Below are positions 37,212 to 46,205 of a stretch of 64,000 nt of DNA, piece by piece (positions within the stretch are counted from its first letter, which is position 1; each line of letters opens with the position of its first letter). A program made the position numbers and the translations under genes. A model generated the notes under the pieces. It was given only the letters and a program-made list of their open reading frames with translations, had not been told where the DNA came from and searched no databases. Source of the stretch: Heterocephalus glaber (taxonomy: Eukaryota > Chordata > Mammalia > Rodentia > Bathyergidae); assembly GCF_000247695.1 (NCBI RefSeq), contig NW_004624734.1, forward strand, positions 15,617,894 to 15,681,893, read 5' to 3'.

Positions 37212-38230
37212 ATTGCCTTATTCCCAATATTAGAGGGAATATACTCAGTCATTCCATGGTAAGAGTGACATAAGCTGTAATATTTCTAGTAGGTGCTTTT
37301 TTATTAATTCCTAGTTTTCTGAGGGTTTTAATAATTAATAGGCATTGAATTTGGACAGTAAACAATTATGATCATTCAAGTTTTTCTTCTTTATTCAGCC
37401 ATAACAGTGGATTATATCAATTGACTTTAGAGTGTTGAATCAGCTTCACATACTTTGAATAAATCTCAATTTGTCATTGTGTATACTTAATCTTTATACA
37501 TTTCTGTATTTATTTGTCAGTAGTTATAAGGATTTTTATGTCGCAGTTCATGGGTGTTTCTTACCCATAATGTTTTCTCTCTATTTTTTTCTCTTTCTTT
37601 TTTGTATATTTATTTGTCTACTATATGAATCAAAGCAATGCTAGTGTTATGAAGTCAGTTGATAAGCATTCTTTCCCTTTACATTTTTTTGAAAATACTT
37701 TGTAAAATGGAAGTTAGCACTTTAAATATTTGATAAGTTCCCTCAGTGAAATTTTATGGCTCTGGAATTTACTCCCTGGAGTTATTAAATTGAAAGTTCA
37801 ATTTATGCAATAATTACACAACTATTGAGCTTCATTCTTTTATTTTGTTCAAATATTGTTAGTTTGTAATTTTAGAGGAATTTATTTTTTTCTGGGTTTT
37901 TAAGTATTCTTGCATAAACTTGTTTATCATATGTTTTTGTTGCCTTTTAATTTCTGCAGGATTAGTACTAATATCCTCTATTTAACTCATGATGTTGATT
38001 TTTTTTGTTCTGCTTTTACCTTTGCCAAATTTGTAGAATTTTTATTAATTTTGATGATTTTTGCAAAGGACAGGCTTTTTATTTTATTATGTTTTCTGTA
38101 TTGCTTTTGTATCTTCAATTTTTTTGGAATTCTGCATTGATTTTATATCTTTCTTCTCATCTATTTTCTTTGAATATATTTTTCTATTTGAGGCACAAAC
38201 TCAAGTTAATGATAAAATGTTCTCTTCCCT
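37212..38230 (-). mobile_element. L1 ORF2, antisense, right part
   Basis: Continues the L1 of 35800-36725: 'aattcctagttttctgaggg' and 'aataggcattgaatttgg' match antisense ORF2 ('tcctagtttgttgagtg', 'ggatgttgaattttgtc'), followed by 'tcaatttgtcattgtgtata' and 'ctctggaatttactccctgg'. The Phe-rich frames at 37910-38232 are antisense L1. Confidence 0.65.
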
Positions 38231-39039
38231 AATGTAAATAGAACTAGAAATTCCATTCAGTGCAACTGTAGCCACTTTCACTTATTTTTGTATGTTGTAT
38301 TTTCATACAATATAAAGTATGCTAAGCATAGTCTTCATATTCTTTAGGCCTTCTTTTGGTCCATGGATTTAGGAATATACTGTGTAACAGCAAGATTTCA
38401 GAGATTATTTTTGTCTGTGTGTCATTACATTAAAAAATGTATATAATTTCAATTTTTTAAAATTGTATTTAGATTTTTTATGGCCAGTTATATGGTGTAT
38501 CTTAGATAGATAGCTATAACTGGGTGGAATATTCTGTATATGTAAAGGAGATTTTATTGCCTCATAGAGTTAGTTCTATTTCCTTGTTGGTTTACTATGC
38601 AGTACTATTCATTGATGAGAGTAGAGGAATAAAATTTTATAAGATAACAGTATTCATATAGGGGAACATTGTGATTATTTCATTCTCTAGTCATATACAA
38701 CAGCTGATGGTAGATAATGAAAAATCAATCTTTAGCCTGCTGCCTCAAGTTCACTCTGAATCTTGGAATAAAACATTGTATTTACACTTCACAATCTCCT
38801 CAGATACTTAAAATCCAAAGAAATAAATCGTATTCCTAGGATCCACTTCAGACCTACTAAATTCACTTTATCTGAGATGAAGTATACAATTCTTCAATAA
38901 CAAGGGTTTACATAATTCCTGTGACCAATTTGGCAAAAAATAACATGCACTAAATTTAAAAATTAATAACCCCTAAAACATTGCTTCCTAAGATGTGTGT
39001 TGTATTCCTCTTACCACCTGTGTACTCAAAGTGCATAAT
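38231..39039. other. Intergenic, nothing recognised
   Basis: AT-rich up to a sharp rise in GC at about 39040, where gene-derived sequence begins. Confidence 0.45.
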
Positions 39040-39491
39040 CTCCAGTCTGTGCAGCAGCGCTGGGACCCAGTGGCTGTGACCCAGCTGGTCCCCGAGGTCA
39101 AGCAAGGCGACCACGGACAAAGGAGCATGTTGGCCCTGAGGAGCGCTGGCCCCGCGCCCACCAGCCCGCCCTTGTACCCAGGCCGCCTGTTAGGCTGGGG
39201 CTACTTGCTTGGCCAGCAGGCCTGGCCCACAGCATGGAGCCATCCAGGCGCACCTGGGGCCACATGCTACCACAGCTCCTTCTGTGGCTCCAGCTGCTCA
39301 ACATGCTGGAAGGAGGAGGATGAGGTGGGGTCAGTGGGGTAGGGGCGCTGCCCCAGGGCTGCAAGCATGATGGGTGGCCCCAAGGGAGTAGTAGGGTGGA
39401 GGCACCTGCCAAGGGCAAAGTGGTGTGCAGCAGCCTGGAGCTCCTGTAGGTCCTGCCCCTGGACACGCTGCCCAACCTCACAGTCACCCTC
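39040..39491 (+). pseudogene. ADGRA3: ADGRA3 (GPR125) N-terminal fragment, dead copy
   Basis: Derived from the start of the adhesion receptor GPR125: 5' leader, signal peptide and beginning of the leucine-rich repeat N-cap. One frame runs from an ATG at 39234 (MEPSRRTWGHMLPQLLLWLQ, a hydrophobic leader) through GCKHDG at 39357 and KGKVVCSSLEL at about 39414-39446 to LPNLTVTL ending at 39491. The order and spacing match my memory of GPR125. The frame has no indel but two in-frame stops, TGA at 39321 and TAG at 39447. GC-rich sequence upstream of the ATG would correspond to 5' leader. After 39491 the leucine-rich repeats do not continue, so the copy stops at or near what I believe is the end of exon 1. 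An exon-1 genomic fragment and a truncated retrocopy are both possible. The neighbouring frames 38995-39342 (+) and 39098-39541 (-) are shadows. Confidence 0.78.
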
Positions 39492-39581
39492 CAATTTGGT
39501 TTGCAACCAAAATTGTGGAAAGAATTAAGGCCGTGGAGCAATGTACTACTGTAGCTATCAAGTTACTAAAACCTTAACTTT
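39492..39581. other. Unassigned junction between two gene fragments
   Basis: Ninety bases between the ADGRA3 piece (+) and the LETM1 piece (-). Matches neither as far as I can see. Confidence 0.5.
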
Positions 39582-39822
39582 CCCACAGCAGACTGAAGCC
39601 TTGGTAGTAGCGCTTGAGCTCCTCTAGCACCCTCTGTCTCAGGGACTTCTTTACTCCCACTGGGGCCACTGGGCTATACAGCCTCCTCCAGCTTTTTGTC
39701 CTTGACCTTCAGGGACTGGAGTCATGGCTGAGAGGGGGCAACGAAAGCCAGCCACACATCAGAAGGTATCCCCCCCGCCCCCGACAAACACACCGGTTGC
39801 AGCAGAAGTCCATGGCTCTCCT
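39582..39822 (-). pseudogene. LETM1: LETM1 internal fragment, dead copy
   Basis: On the minus strand the word [12 protein letters not shown] is followed, after a frameshift, by [20 protein letters not shown] and [12 protein letters not shown]. Human LETM1, the mitochondrial inner-membrane cation/proton exchanger and ribosome-binding protein, has the same series just before its transmembrane segment ([39 protein letters not shown], FRLLW), from memory. Weaker similarity continues upstream to about 39822 (GWLSLPPLSHDS against GWHSSRPVRDDS). The reading frame is shifted at about 39690 and a stop precedes it. Similarity ends abruptly at 39582, immediately before the membrane helix. Confidence 0.68.
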
Positions 39823-40317
39823 GCCAACACACACAGGTGCTCAGGCCTCGGCATCCAGCGGCCACTGGGCTCGGCTCTGAGGCACAGCTACAACTTCTAA
39901 TGTGATATTGAAGAAAACTTGTGAGAAGAGAAATCTTTGCCATATTTCTGATCTCAGCAAGAAAGGTTTGTGCTTCTCATCATGCACAGCAGCAATGGTA
40001 GCCATCAGTGTCTTGTAGATGTTCCTTCAAGGGATACTAGTGAGAATGTCCATTAATGGAATGTTGCTCCAAGAATGATGCAGGCAGGGTCAGCTGAAGA
40101 AGCCACAACGCAACCAGACTCATGGTCCCTAATATTTAAGATATTTGAAGGCTTTATATTCTGAGATGGTTCCTTATGCAGTGATAATTGAACCAGGATG
40201 CTGATTTCTGTGATGACATCAGGATCTGGGAGTGAGGGGAGGACAAGGAGCTGTGCTGCCTCCTCTTGGACATCAGAGAGCCCCTGTGATGGAGGTGTGG
40301 AAGCCACACCAGCCCCA
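39823..40317. other. Unassigned, moderately GC-rich, coding-like in places
   Basis: Minus-strand words such as YKTLMATIAAVHDEKHKPFL (about 39965-40025) look protein-like, but no family is recognised and frames are short. The minus-strand 89-codon frame 40053-40322 is unidentified. Could be further gene-derived debris or an old repeat. Confidence 0.3.
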
Positions 40318-40450
40318 GGCACAGGATCTTGCTATGCAGTTTGGGCTGGGCTTGAACACAGCATGTAGCTGAGGCTGACGTCAAATGCATATCCTCAGTC
40401 TCCTGGTGCTGGGATTGCAAGCATCCTCCACCACATCTGGAACCAGTTAA
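40318..40450 (-). repeat. B1-type (7SL-derived) SINE, antisense
   Basis: Left edge 'aggatcttgctatgcagttt', middle 'gggcttgaacacagc', then 'cctcagtctcctggtgctgggattgcaagcatcctccaccac', cut to its diagnostic parts, is the reverse complement of a B1/Alu-monomer ('ggtggatgcctgcaatcccagcactcgggaggctgagg'). Diverged. Confidence 0.8.
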
Positions 40451-41035
40451 CAATTTACTGGCAACATGTGAGCTGATCTTCTCTTCCTGATAAATGCTGC
40501 TGCTCCCAGCTGGCCACACAGTCATGAAGGGTAAACAAGCGGTGCTCCAAAGGGGATTGTCCTGTACAAGCTATCTTCTTCAGGTTCACCTCTTTGCAGC
40601 TCCTCAAATCCAAATTTCAAAAGGTCAACATTGTTGGTATCAGGTTGACCCTCATGTAGAAGAAATTTGTTATAAGACTTTCTAGAGTAGGCCCAGGGAC
40701 ACCATAGCCACATAAAATCCTCAGACGTACTTCACAGTACAAAACAGCAAAAAACTGGAGGAGCAGATCCCCTCCCCTAGTACCGGGGAGGTGAGCTGCA
40801 TAGGCGCCAGCAGCACCACTCTCCCCCACCCCCGGAGGCTGCACTGAGACAGTATTTGGATCCTCAGCACAGAGGTGCAGGGGGTCATAAAGGACATTGT
40901 TCTGAGCTCCAGAGGATAGAGCAGAAGTGAGCAACAGAAAGAGGGCCTCTCTCAGGCTCCTTGATGAAAAGGGAAGCCCATTGGAAAAGTGAAGAAAATC
41001 TCTGCAATAAAGGCACCCCAGACCACTGTGGTTGC
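40451..41035 (-). other. Unidentified coding-like block
   Basis: On the minus strand an uninterrupted stretch of the 190-codon frame 40617-41189 (its first part is SINE, see 41041-41230) and the overlapping frame 40522-40713 carry protein-like sequence, for example DTNNVDLLKFGFEELQRGEP. Low codon-level AT bias compared with flanks supports gene origin. I do not recognise the protein. It could be part of the same cluster of copied gene fragments. Confidence 0.3.
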
Positions 41036-41040
41036 ACACT

Positions 41041-41230
41041 GAATCAGGCAGGATGATGTGTGACTGCAGTCCCAGCACTCTGGACAGCTGAGGTAAGAAG
41101 GTCACATGGTGGAGTCCAGCCTGACCAATTTGGTGAGTTAGTGAGACCCTTAGTGTATCTGAAGTAAAATGTCTGAGGATATAGTTCACTGAAGAGATGC
41201 AGAGTACAAGCCCCAGTAATGCAAAAGTGA
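41041..41230 (+). repeat. B1 monomer followed by tRNA-like tail (B1-dID-like composite SINE)
   Basis: 'tgatgtgtgactgcagtcccagcactctgg' then 'gtccagcctgaccaatttggtgagttagtgagaccctt' is a sense B1 body. It is followed by 'ctgaggatatagttcactga' and 'gcagagtacaagccccagta', which resemble an ID-type tRNA-derived unit. B1 joined to an ID-like tail is known in several rodent families outside Muridae. Confidence 0.65.
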
Positions 41231-41335
41231 AAAACTAATGGATAGATGATAAATAGATAAAAATATTCATAGATGCTTAAATAAAAATAACAAAATAAGT
41301 GGCTACTGATTTATTTAGTATGAAGAAAAAATGGC

Positions 41336-41930
41336 TGTCACAGGCAGAGTCAGGGGGAGAGCCCCCACAGTCCTGGGCCTGACTCTCCCGATGATGCAGA
41401 AGGTTGTGGAAGAATCACATAGAGACCAAAAGCTTAGAAGCAAAGTTGTACTTTTATTCAGCAAGCATGCAAGAGTACAGCTCCCTTCTCCTAGAGAGAT
41501 AGTAGGAGTGCCCAAAATGGAGCCATCACTGCAGGGGGGCTCAAGATGCTGGTTTTATAGTAGTTGGGACCTATCCTGCCTCTGGGCTGAGGGTGCCCCT
41601 ACTTGATTGGTTAATGATTAACTTAGCTCATTACTAGTGACAACAGGGAAGGGTCTTTTCAGGGGCCCCTTACATCTTAGGGCCAAGGTTTCTTTTCCTT
41701 TTGATCTTAGCAAACCAAGCTTTGCAGGGTACAGTGTGAAGAGGAGATGCAGCCTCAGCAGACTGTCAGCTTTTTATGGATGGTTAAGCCTGTTCTTCCA
41801 GCTATCTGAACTCCTTTGGGGAGGGGCTCATCTCTCCCTACCTAGGGGTCTCTATCCCTACAGGGCTATAGGGTTTTCCATTACATGGAGACTCAGGTTA
41901 TGGAACCCCAAGACATGAACTCACTTCCTT
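41336..41930 (-). mobile_element. LTR of an endogenous retrovirus, antisense
   Basis: Read on the minus strand: a TATA-like 'ctactataaaaccagcatc' (about 41550-41568), about 110 bases later 'gctgaataaaagtacaactt' (poly(A) signal, about 41445-41465), a pyrimidine-rich U5 with an internal stem ('gggggctctccccctgac') and an end at 'ctgtgaca' (41336). This is the TATA, R, AATAAA, U5 layout of a class I-type LTR. No primer binding site or internal sequence follows the U5 end, so it appears to be solitary. The 5' boundary (near 41863 or 41930) is uncertain. Confidence 0.7.
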
Positions 41931-41989
41931 GGCAACATCTCCAAACAGAACTTGGAACCCTTGCTAACGGGCATCACAATCTAGTAACA

Positions 41990-42655
41990 GCCCTCTCCCA
42001 AGCTCATTTGGCTGGAGACAGTCAACAGCGAACATGCTGAGCCACTTCTTCACTTTGAGAGGCTGCAGCCTCAGGACCCCAGGTAGAGAAAGTATCTGTG
42101 AAAGATTAAGAAGATGTCTGATTCCATCCAAATGCTGCAGGCCATGCTGGAAGAGCCGCATGACTGTCACAGACACTCGAGGGATGGGTCTCTCCTGGAG
42201 TGACCACTAGTGACCTACCAAAATCAAGGTACCCCAGTGAAGTCTCCCTAAGCCCAAATACCAATGGCAAAGAAACTGGGAAGAGCATGGGGCAAGTATC
42301 ACCAGGCCCAGAAATGCCCAGTAGCTCTGGGCAGGCCTCCCCAGAGCCAGGCACTGAAAACCTAGAGAGTCAAAGTCCGGGGGGGGGAGACTGAAGTCAC
42401 AGCCAATGGCCCCCCAGGAGACACTGAGAAAGAGAAGCCTGGTGTACATCCACCCAGGCCTGACCTCCACTATTGGAAACAACTTCACAAAGAGCCTTGC
42501 AGAATTCTGGCCAGTATGGTCCCTGCAGACAGGCAGGCTGCTCTGGTTCTCTGAGCCCTGCCTGCCTGTTTCCCTGGGCAGCCAACCCATCTATGGTCCT
42601 TTCTTCCCAGGTACCTCCACCACCCACAGCTCTACCCAATCAGGCCTGATTTTGA
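41990..42655 (+). other. Unidentified GC-rich, coding-like sequence upstream of the PRKCI copy
   Basis: Plus-strand frames here (for example 42200-42394 with KETGKSMGQVSPGPEMPSSS, then 42406 onward) have gene-like composition, with Pro/Ser-rich and then mixed sequence, but I do not recognise the protein. The frame starting at 42406 runs straight into PRKCI-derived codons at about 42656. There is no matching PRKCI sequence in this part: the expected N-terminal 35 or so residues and the 5' leader are absent or unrecognisable. Confidence 0.35.
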
Positions 42656-44332
42656 GAAGAGGCATCATGACAAGGTCTCTTGAGAATTTCATCCCATTTG
42701 AGGGCCTGTGTGATAAAGATCGAGATGTGTGGTGTTTGGACAATAAACAGCTTTTCACCACACACTGGGTAGAGGAGGAAGGAGACCCAAATACTGGGTC
42801 ACCTCAGTTGGAGTTAGAAGAGGCCAATAGGCTTTCTGAGCTAAAGAAAGATTCTGAGCTCTTAATTCATTCATCACCTTGTATACCAGAACATCCTAAA
42901 GTGCCTTGTCCAGGAGAAGAGAAATCCATCCACCACAGAGCTGCAGGCTGCTAGAGAAACTGTATTATGTGAATGGCCACTTTTAAGGCCAAATACTTCA
43001 GCAGGCGAGCTCACTGTGCTGTCTTCACAGACCGTGTAGGAGGACTTGGCCGCCAGGTGTATAAGTGCACCAACTGCAAACTCTCAGTTCACAAGAAGTG
43101 CCACAAACTTGTCACAATTGAATGTGGGCAGCGTTCTTTACCATCAGAGCCCACAATGCCAATAAATTCATCACCCATGGCTTCAGACCCTGCACACACA
43201 GCAATCCCACATAACCTTTCAACTCATGAGGCTTTAGATCAAGTTGGTGAAGAGAATGAGGCAGCAAACACCAGGGAAAGTGGCAAAGCTTCATCTGGTT
43301 TAGGTCTTGAGGACTTTGATTTGCTCCAAGTGATGGGCAGAGGAAGTTATGGGAAAGTACTGTTAGTCCAACTGAAAGAATCAAATTGTATGTATGCCAT
43401 GAAAGCAGTGAAAAAAGAGCATGTCAACGTTGATCAGATACAGAGAGAGAAGTGCATTCTAGAGCAGGCATTCAATTATCCTTTTCTAGTTGCACTGCAT
43501 GTTTGCTTCCAGACAGAAAGCAGACTGTTCCTTGTTCTAGACTATGTCAGTGGGGGAGATCTACTGTTTCATGTGCAGCAACAAAAACGTTTCCTGAAGA
43601 ACATGCCAGGTTTTACTCTGCAGAAATCAGTTTAGCAGTCAACTACCTTCATCAGCAAGGAATACTTTACAGAATTTTAAAATTGGAAAATCTATTACTA
43701 GACTCAGAAGGGCACCTTAAACTCATTGATTTTTGCTTGTGTAAGGAAGGCTTACAGCCAGGAGACAAGACCTGCACTTTCTGTGGTACTCCTAATTTCG
43801 TGGCGCCAGAATTTATAAGAGGGGAAGATTACAGTTTCAGTGTGGACTGGTGGAATCTTGGAGTCATCATCTATATCATGATGATCGGAGAGTCTCCATT
43901 CCATCTTGATGAGAGCTCTGATAACCCTTATGAAAACTCAATCGAGCATGTCTTGCAAGTAATTTTGGTAAGAGACATTGTCATACCTCATTTTCTGTCT
44001 GTACAAGCTGCAAGTGTCCTACAGAGTTTTCTGAACAAGGACCCAAAAGAATGACTGTGTTGTGATCCTCACAGGGACTTTGCTGATGTTCAGGAGCATC
44101 CATTCTTTCAAAATGTGGACTGGGACATGATGGAGCAAAAGCAGGTGTGCCTCTCTTTAAACCAAATATCTCTGAGGGATTTGGTTTGGACAATTTTGAT
44201 CCTGAATTTACTAATGAACCTGTCCAGCTCACCCCAGATGATAATGACATCATGAGGGAGCTTGATGGATATGAATTTGCAGGTTTTGAGTATATCAATC
44301 ATCTTATGATGTATGAAGAAGAAAGGGTCTGA
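42656..44332 (+). pseudogene. PRKCI: PRKCI (protein kinase C iota) processed pseudogene, coding part
   Basis: Intronless copy of the atypical PKC-iota mRNA. In order: PB1 domain (about 42656-42920; [20 protein letters not shown], then [17 protein letters not shown] with the acidic OPCA motif), pseudosubstrate region disrupted, C1 zinc finger (about 42925-43125), kinase domain (about 43310-44055) and C-terminal tail with turn motif region ([16 protein letters not shown]) ending at TGA 44330-44332. Frame breaks: TAG at 42953 with frameshifts before and after, a frameshift at about 43590, and TGA at 44052 with a further shift before 44147. The second Cys of the C1 CxxC is Phe (HCAVFTDR). The glycine loop (GRGSYGKV) and ATP-binding Lys (YAMKAVKK) remain, but the catalytic Asp of YRDLK has become Ile (YRILKLEN). 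No residues before about position 36 are recognisable. Confidence 0.97.
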
Positions 44333-46205
44333 TCCCCATTTTTCAACTATGCATTTTGCTTATGTTCCCATTTAATGCTTGGAAAAACTTGTTGCCAGCC
44401 TAGATAGAATTTTACCATTTCAGAGATGTCTGGAAGCTAATTTTAATTTAGTGTTTTGAAGCTATTTTTAGACCTAATACTTGATTCTTATAGTCTATAG
44501 TAGAGAATATGGAATTTTTTGTTCATAAATTAGATTTTTATGAACTGATTTAAATAACAATGAGATAATCGCTTGTTAACCACACTTGTATGTACATTCC
44601 ATTTGTTGAGTGGGACATAATGCCTAATATTTTTTCTTTTTCCTTACGATACAAGAAAACAATTTGTCTTTTCAGTAAAATATTTTACCTATGCTAGTTT
44701 CTCTCCAACCACACTTTTGAAACTGACCACCTTTTGGGGTCAGTTTATGTAGTCTTCAGGAAAATCCAAAAAATACCAACAATTGTGAATAAAAACACAT
44801 ATACTTGTATCTTTTATATATGAGGAGGATATAGTATATGACTGCAAGCTTTGGAAGGGTGAGGGTTCTCATGAGGTGGGGCATCTGAGAAAGATTAAAG
44901 GATATTTTATTAAATGTTTATAAATTTTAAATTGTTCTAAATTTAAAACTGGATCATTAACTAAAATTAAATTGAACTAAGATTGTACCATTATAACTTA
45001 TTTACATTTAGATGATGATGGTTACCTTTCACATCCTTGGCATAAAAATGATACTAAGGCAGAAGGATGATATACAGCATCCTAATTTTAGTTAATGATC
45101 TAGTTTTGAATTCAGAATGATTTAAAATTTGTAACCATTTAATGGATTATCTTTTGGTCTTTTTCAGATGCCCCATTTCATGAGAAATATTACTTTTCCA
45201 AAGCTTGTGGTCATGTATTGTCTTTTCTTCATATAATTTAGTTTGAAATTAATGAAAACATCAAAGGAAAATATTTATAGACATTCACGTGTTCATTTCC
45301 AAGACACGTATGTTTCTCTTAATGCCTGGAACTTGTTTTAAAACAAAAAGCAATATTCACAACATAAACTTATAGAGAATTCTAACCCATCAGAAATGTG
45401 TTTAGGATCTTGCTTTTAAGTATTCCTCTTTGCCTTAGGGCATTCAGAGGGTAGAATAATCACCCAGGGTGTTTGTTTACCATGTTTATCACTGAGCCTA
45501 CATTATAATTCTTTTGGGCTTCTCAAACTCATTTTGAGAAACACTTTCTTCAAGATATTCTTTTGTCCTCCAGTTAAATAGTAGAAAGTGTGCTGATGAT
45601 ATAATATTTTACGATGTTACAAGCAGAAATTTACAACGTTATGAATATTTTTGGACAAATTTTACATGAATGACTTCATTAGATACCTACCTTGTTCCCC
45701 TCAACAAAATCTTATCAGTTTTCTGCCAATGATATCCAAATGATGAGCATTTTTCTTTGTTGAGGTTTTCACCATTATTCAGGGTGGTCTTTTGCTTTTG
45801 AATTTTTTAAGTAATAAGATTAACTGTATATTTTATAGAGAAATGCATTACAAATATGTTTTCAACTTTTTTTGTAGTATTTAAGTATTATGTCAGTTCT
45901 TTTCATGCCATATAGAAATTGTCTCAAAATACTCTTTAGGGGAATAAGTCAGTTTATAGTCAGAAAGGTTGACATTCTGGTGTTCTAAAAAAAATATTTT
46001 GCATAATCCTGCAGTCAGATCATTTTATGCCTATGTAGCTTGGGTTAAATTTCAAGTACTATGTTCAGCACTGGTATATTTACTGTATACATTTGTTTTG
46101 TTTTGATTTTTGTCATGTAGAACACTGACTTGATCATCACAATGTAATCTGTGTTTTGTTCTTTTTTCATGTTACAGTTTTTAAATAAAACATTTAATAT
46201 AAATT
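44333..46205 (+). pseudogene. PRKCI: PRKCI processed pseudogene, 3' UTR-derived part
   Basis: Follows the stop codon directly with no splice-like break. It begins 'tccccatttttcaactatgc', which resembles the start of the PRKCI 3' UTR as I recall it, and runs to a canonical poly(A) signal and A-rich tail near 46184-46232. Contains the long inverted repeat at 44817-45235. Whether the whole span is parental 3' UTR or includes later insertions cannot be decided without the parental locus. Confidence 0.8.
44817..45235 (+). repeat. Long inverted repeat (153-bp arms, 113-bp loop), near-perfect RNA hairpin
   Basis: Left arm 44817-44969, right arm 45083-45235, loop 44970-45082. The arms align in inverted orientation over 153 bases with no gap; 122 positions are identical and 31 differ. 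Of the differences, 15 are left-arm G against A in the reverse-complemented right arm, 10 are T against C, 1 is A against G and 5 are transversions. In a + strand transcript the first 25 are G-U or U-G pairs, so 147 of 153 positions can pair. In a - strand transcript the same 25 would be A-C mismatches. The loop holds a small stem of its own (catcctt with aaggatg). The arm tips are AT-rich, and I see no target-site duplication. Not assigned to a known MITE family. Confidence 0.95.

Noticed and set aside
39098..39541. 147-codon minus-strand open frame in GC-rich sequence
   Set aside because: It is the reverse-strand shadow of the ADGRA3-derived piece; GC-rich sequence has few stop codons by chance.
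39575..39600. Splice-acceptor-like 'ctttcccacag' on + as evidence of a live exon
   Set aside because: It sits at the edge of a minus-strand LETM1 fragment, and no open + strand exon with a donor follows.
40617..41189. 190-codon minus-strand open frame as a real gene
   Set aside because: Its first part is the B1/tRNA-like composite SINE in antisense, so the frame as a whole cannot be a genuine old protein. Only the inner part was kept, as unidentified.
43452..44054. 200-codon open frame as a functional kinase gene
   Set aside because: It is only one frame of the broken PRKCI copy, starts out of phase, and lacks the catalytic Asp.
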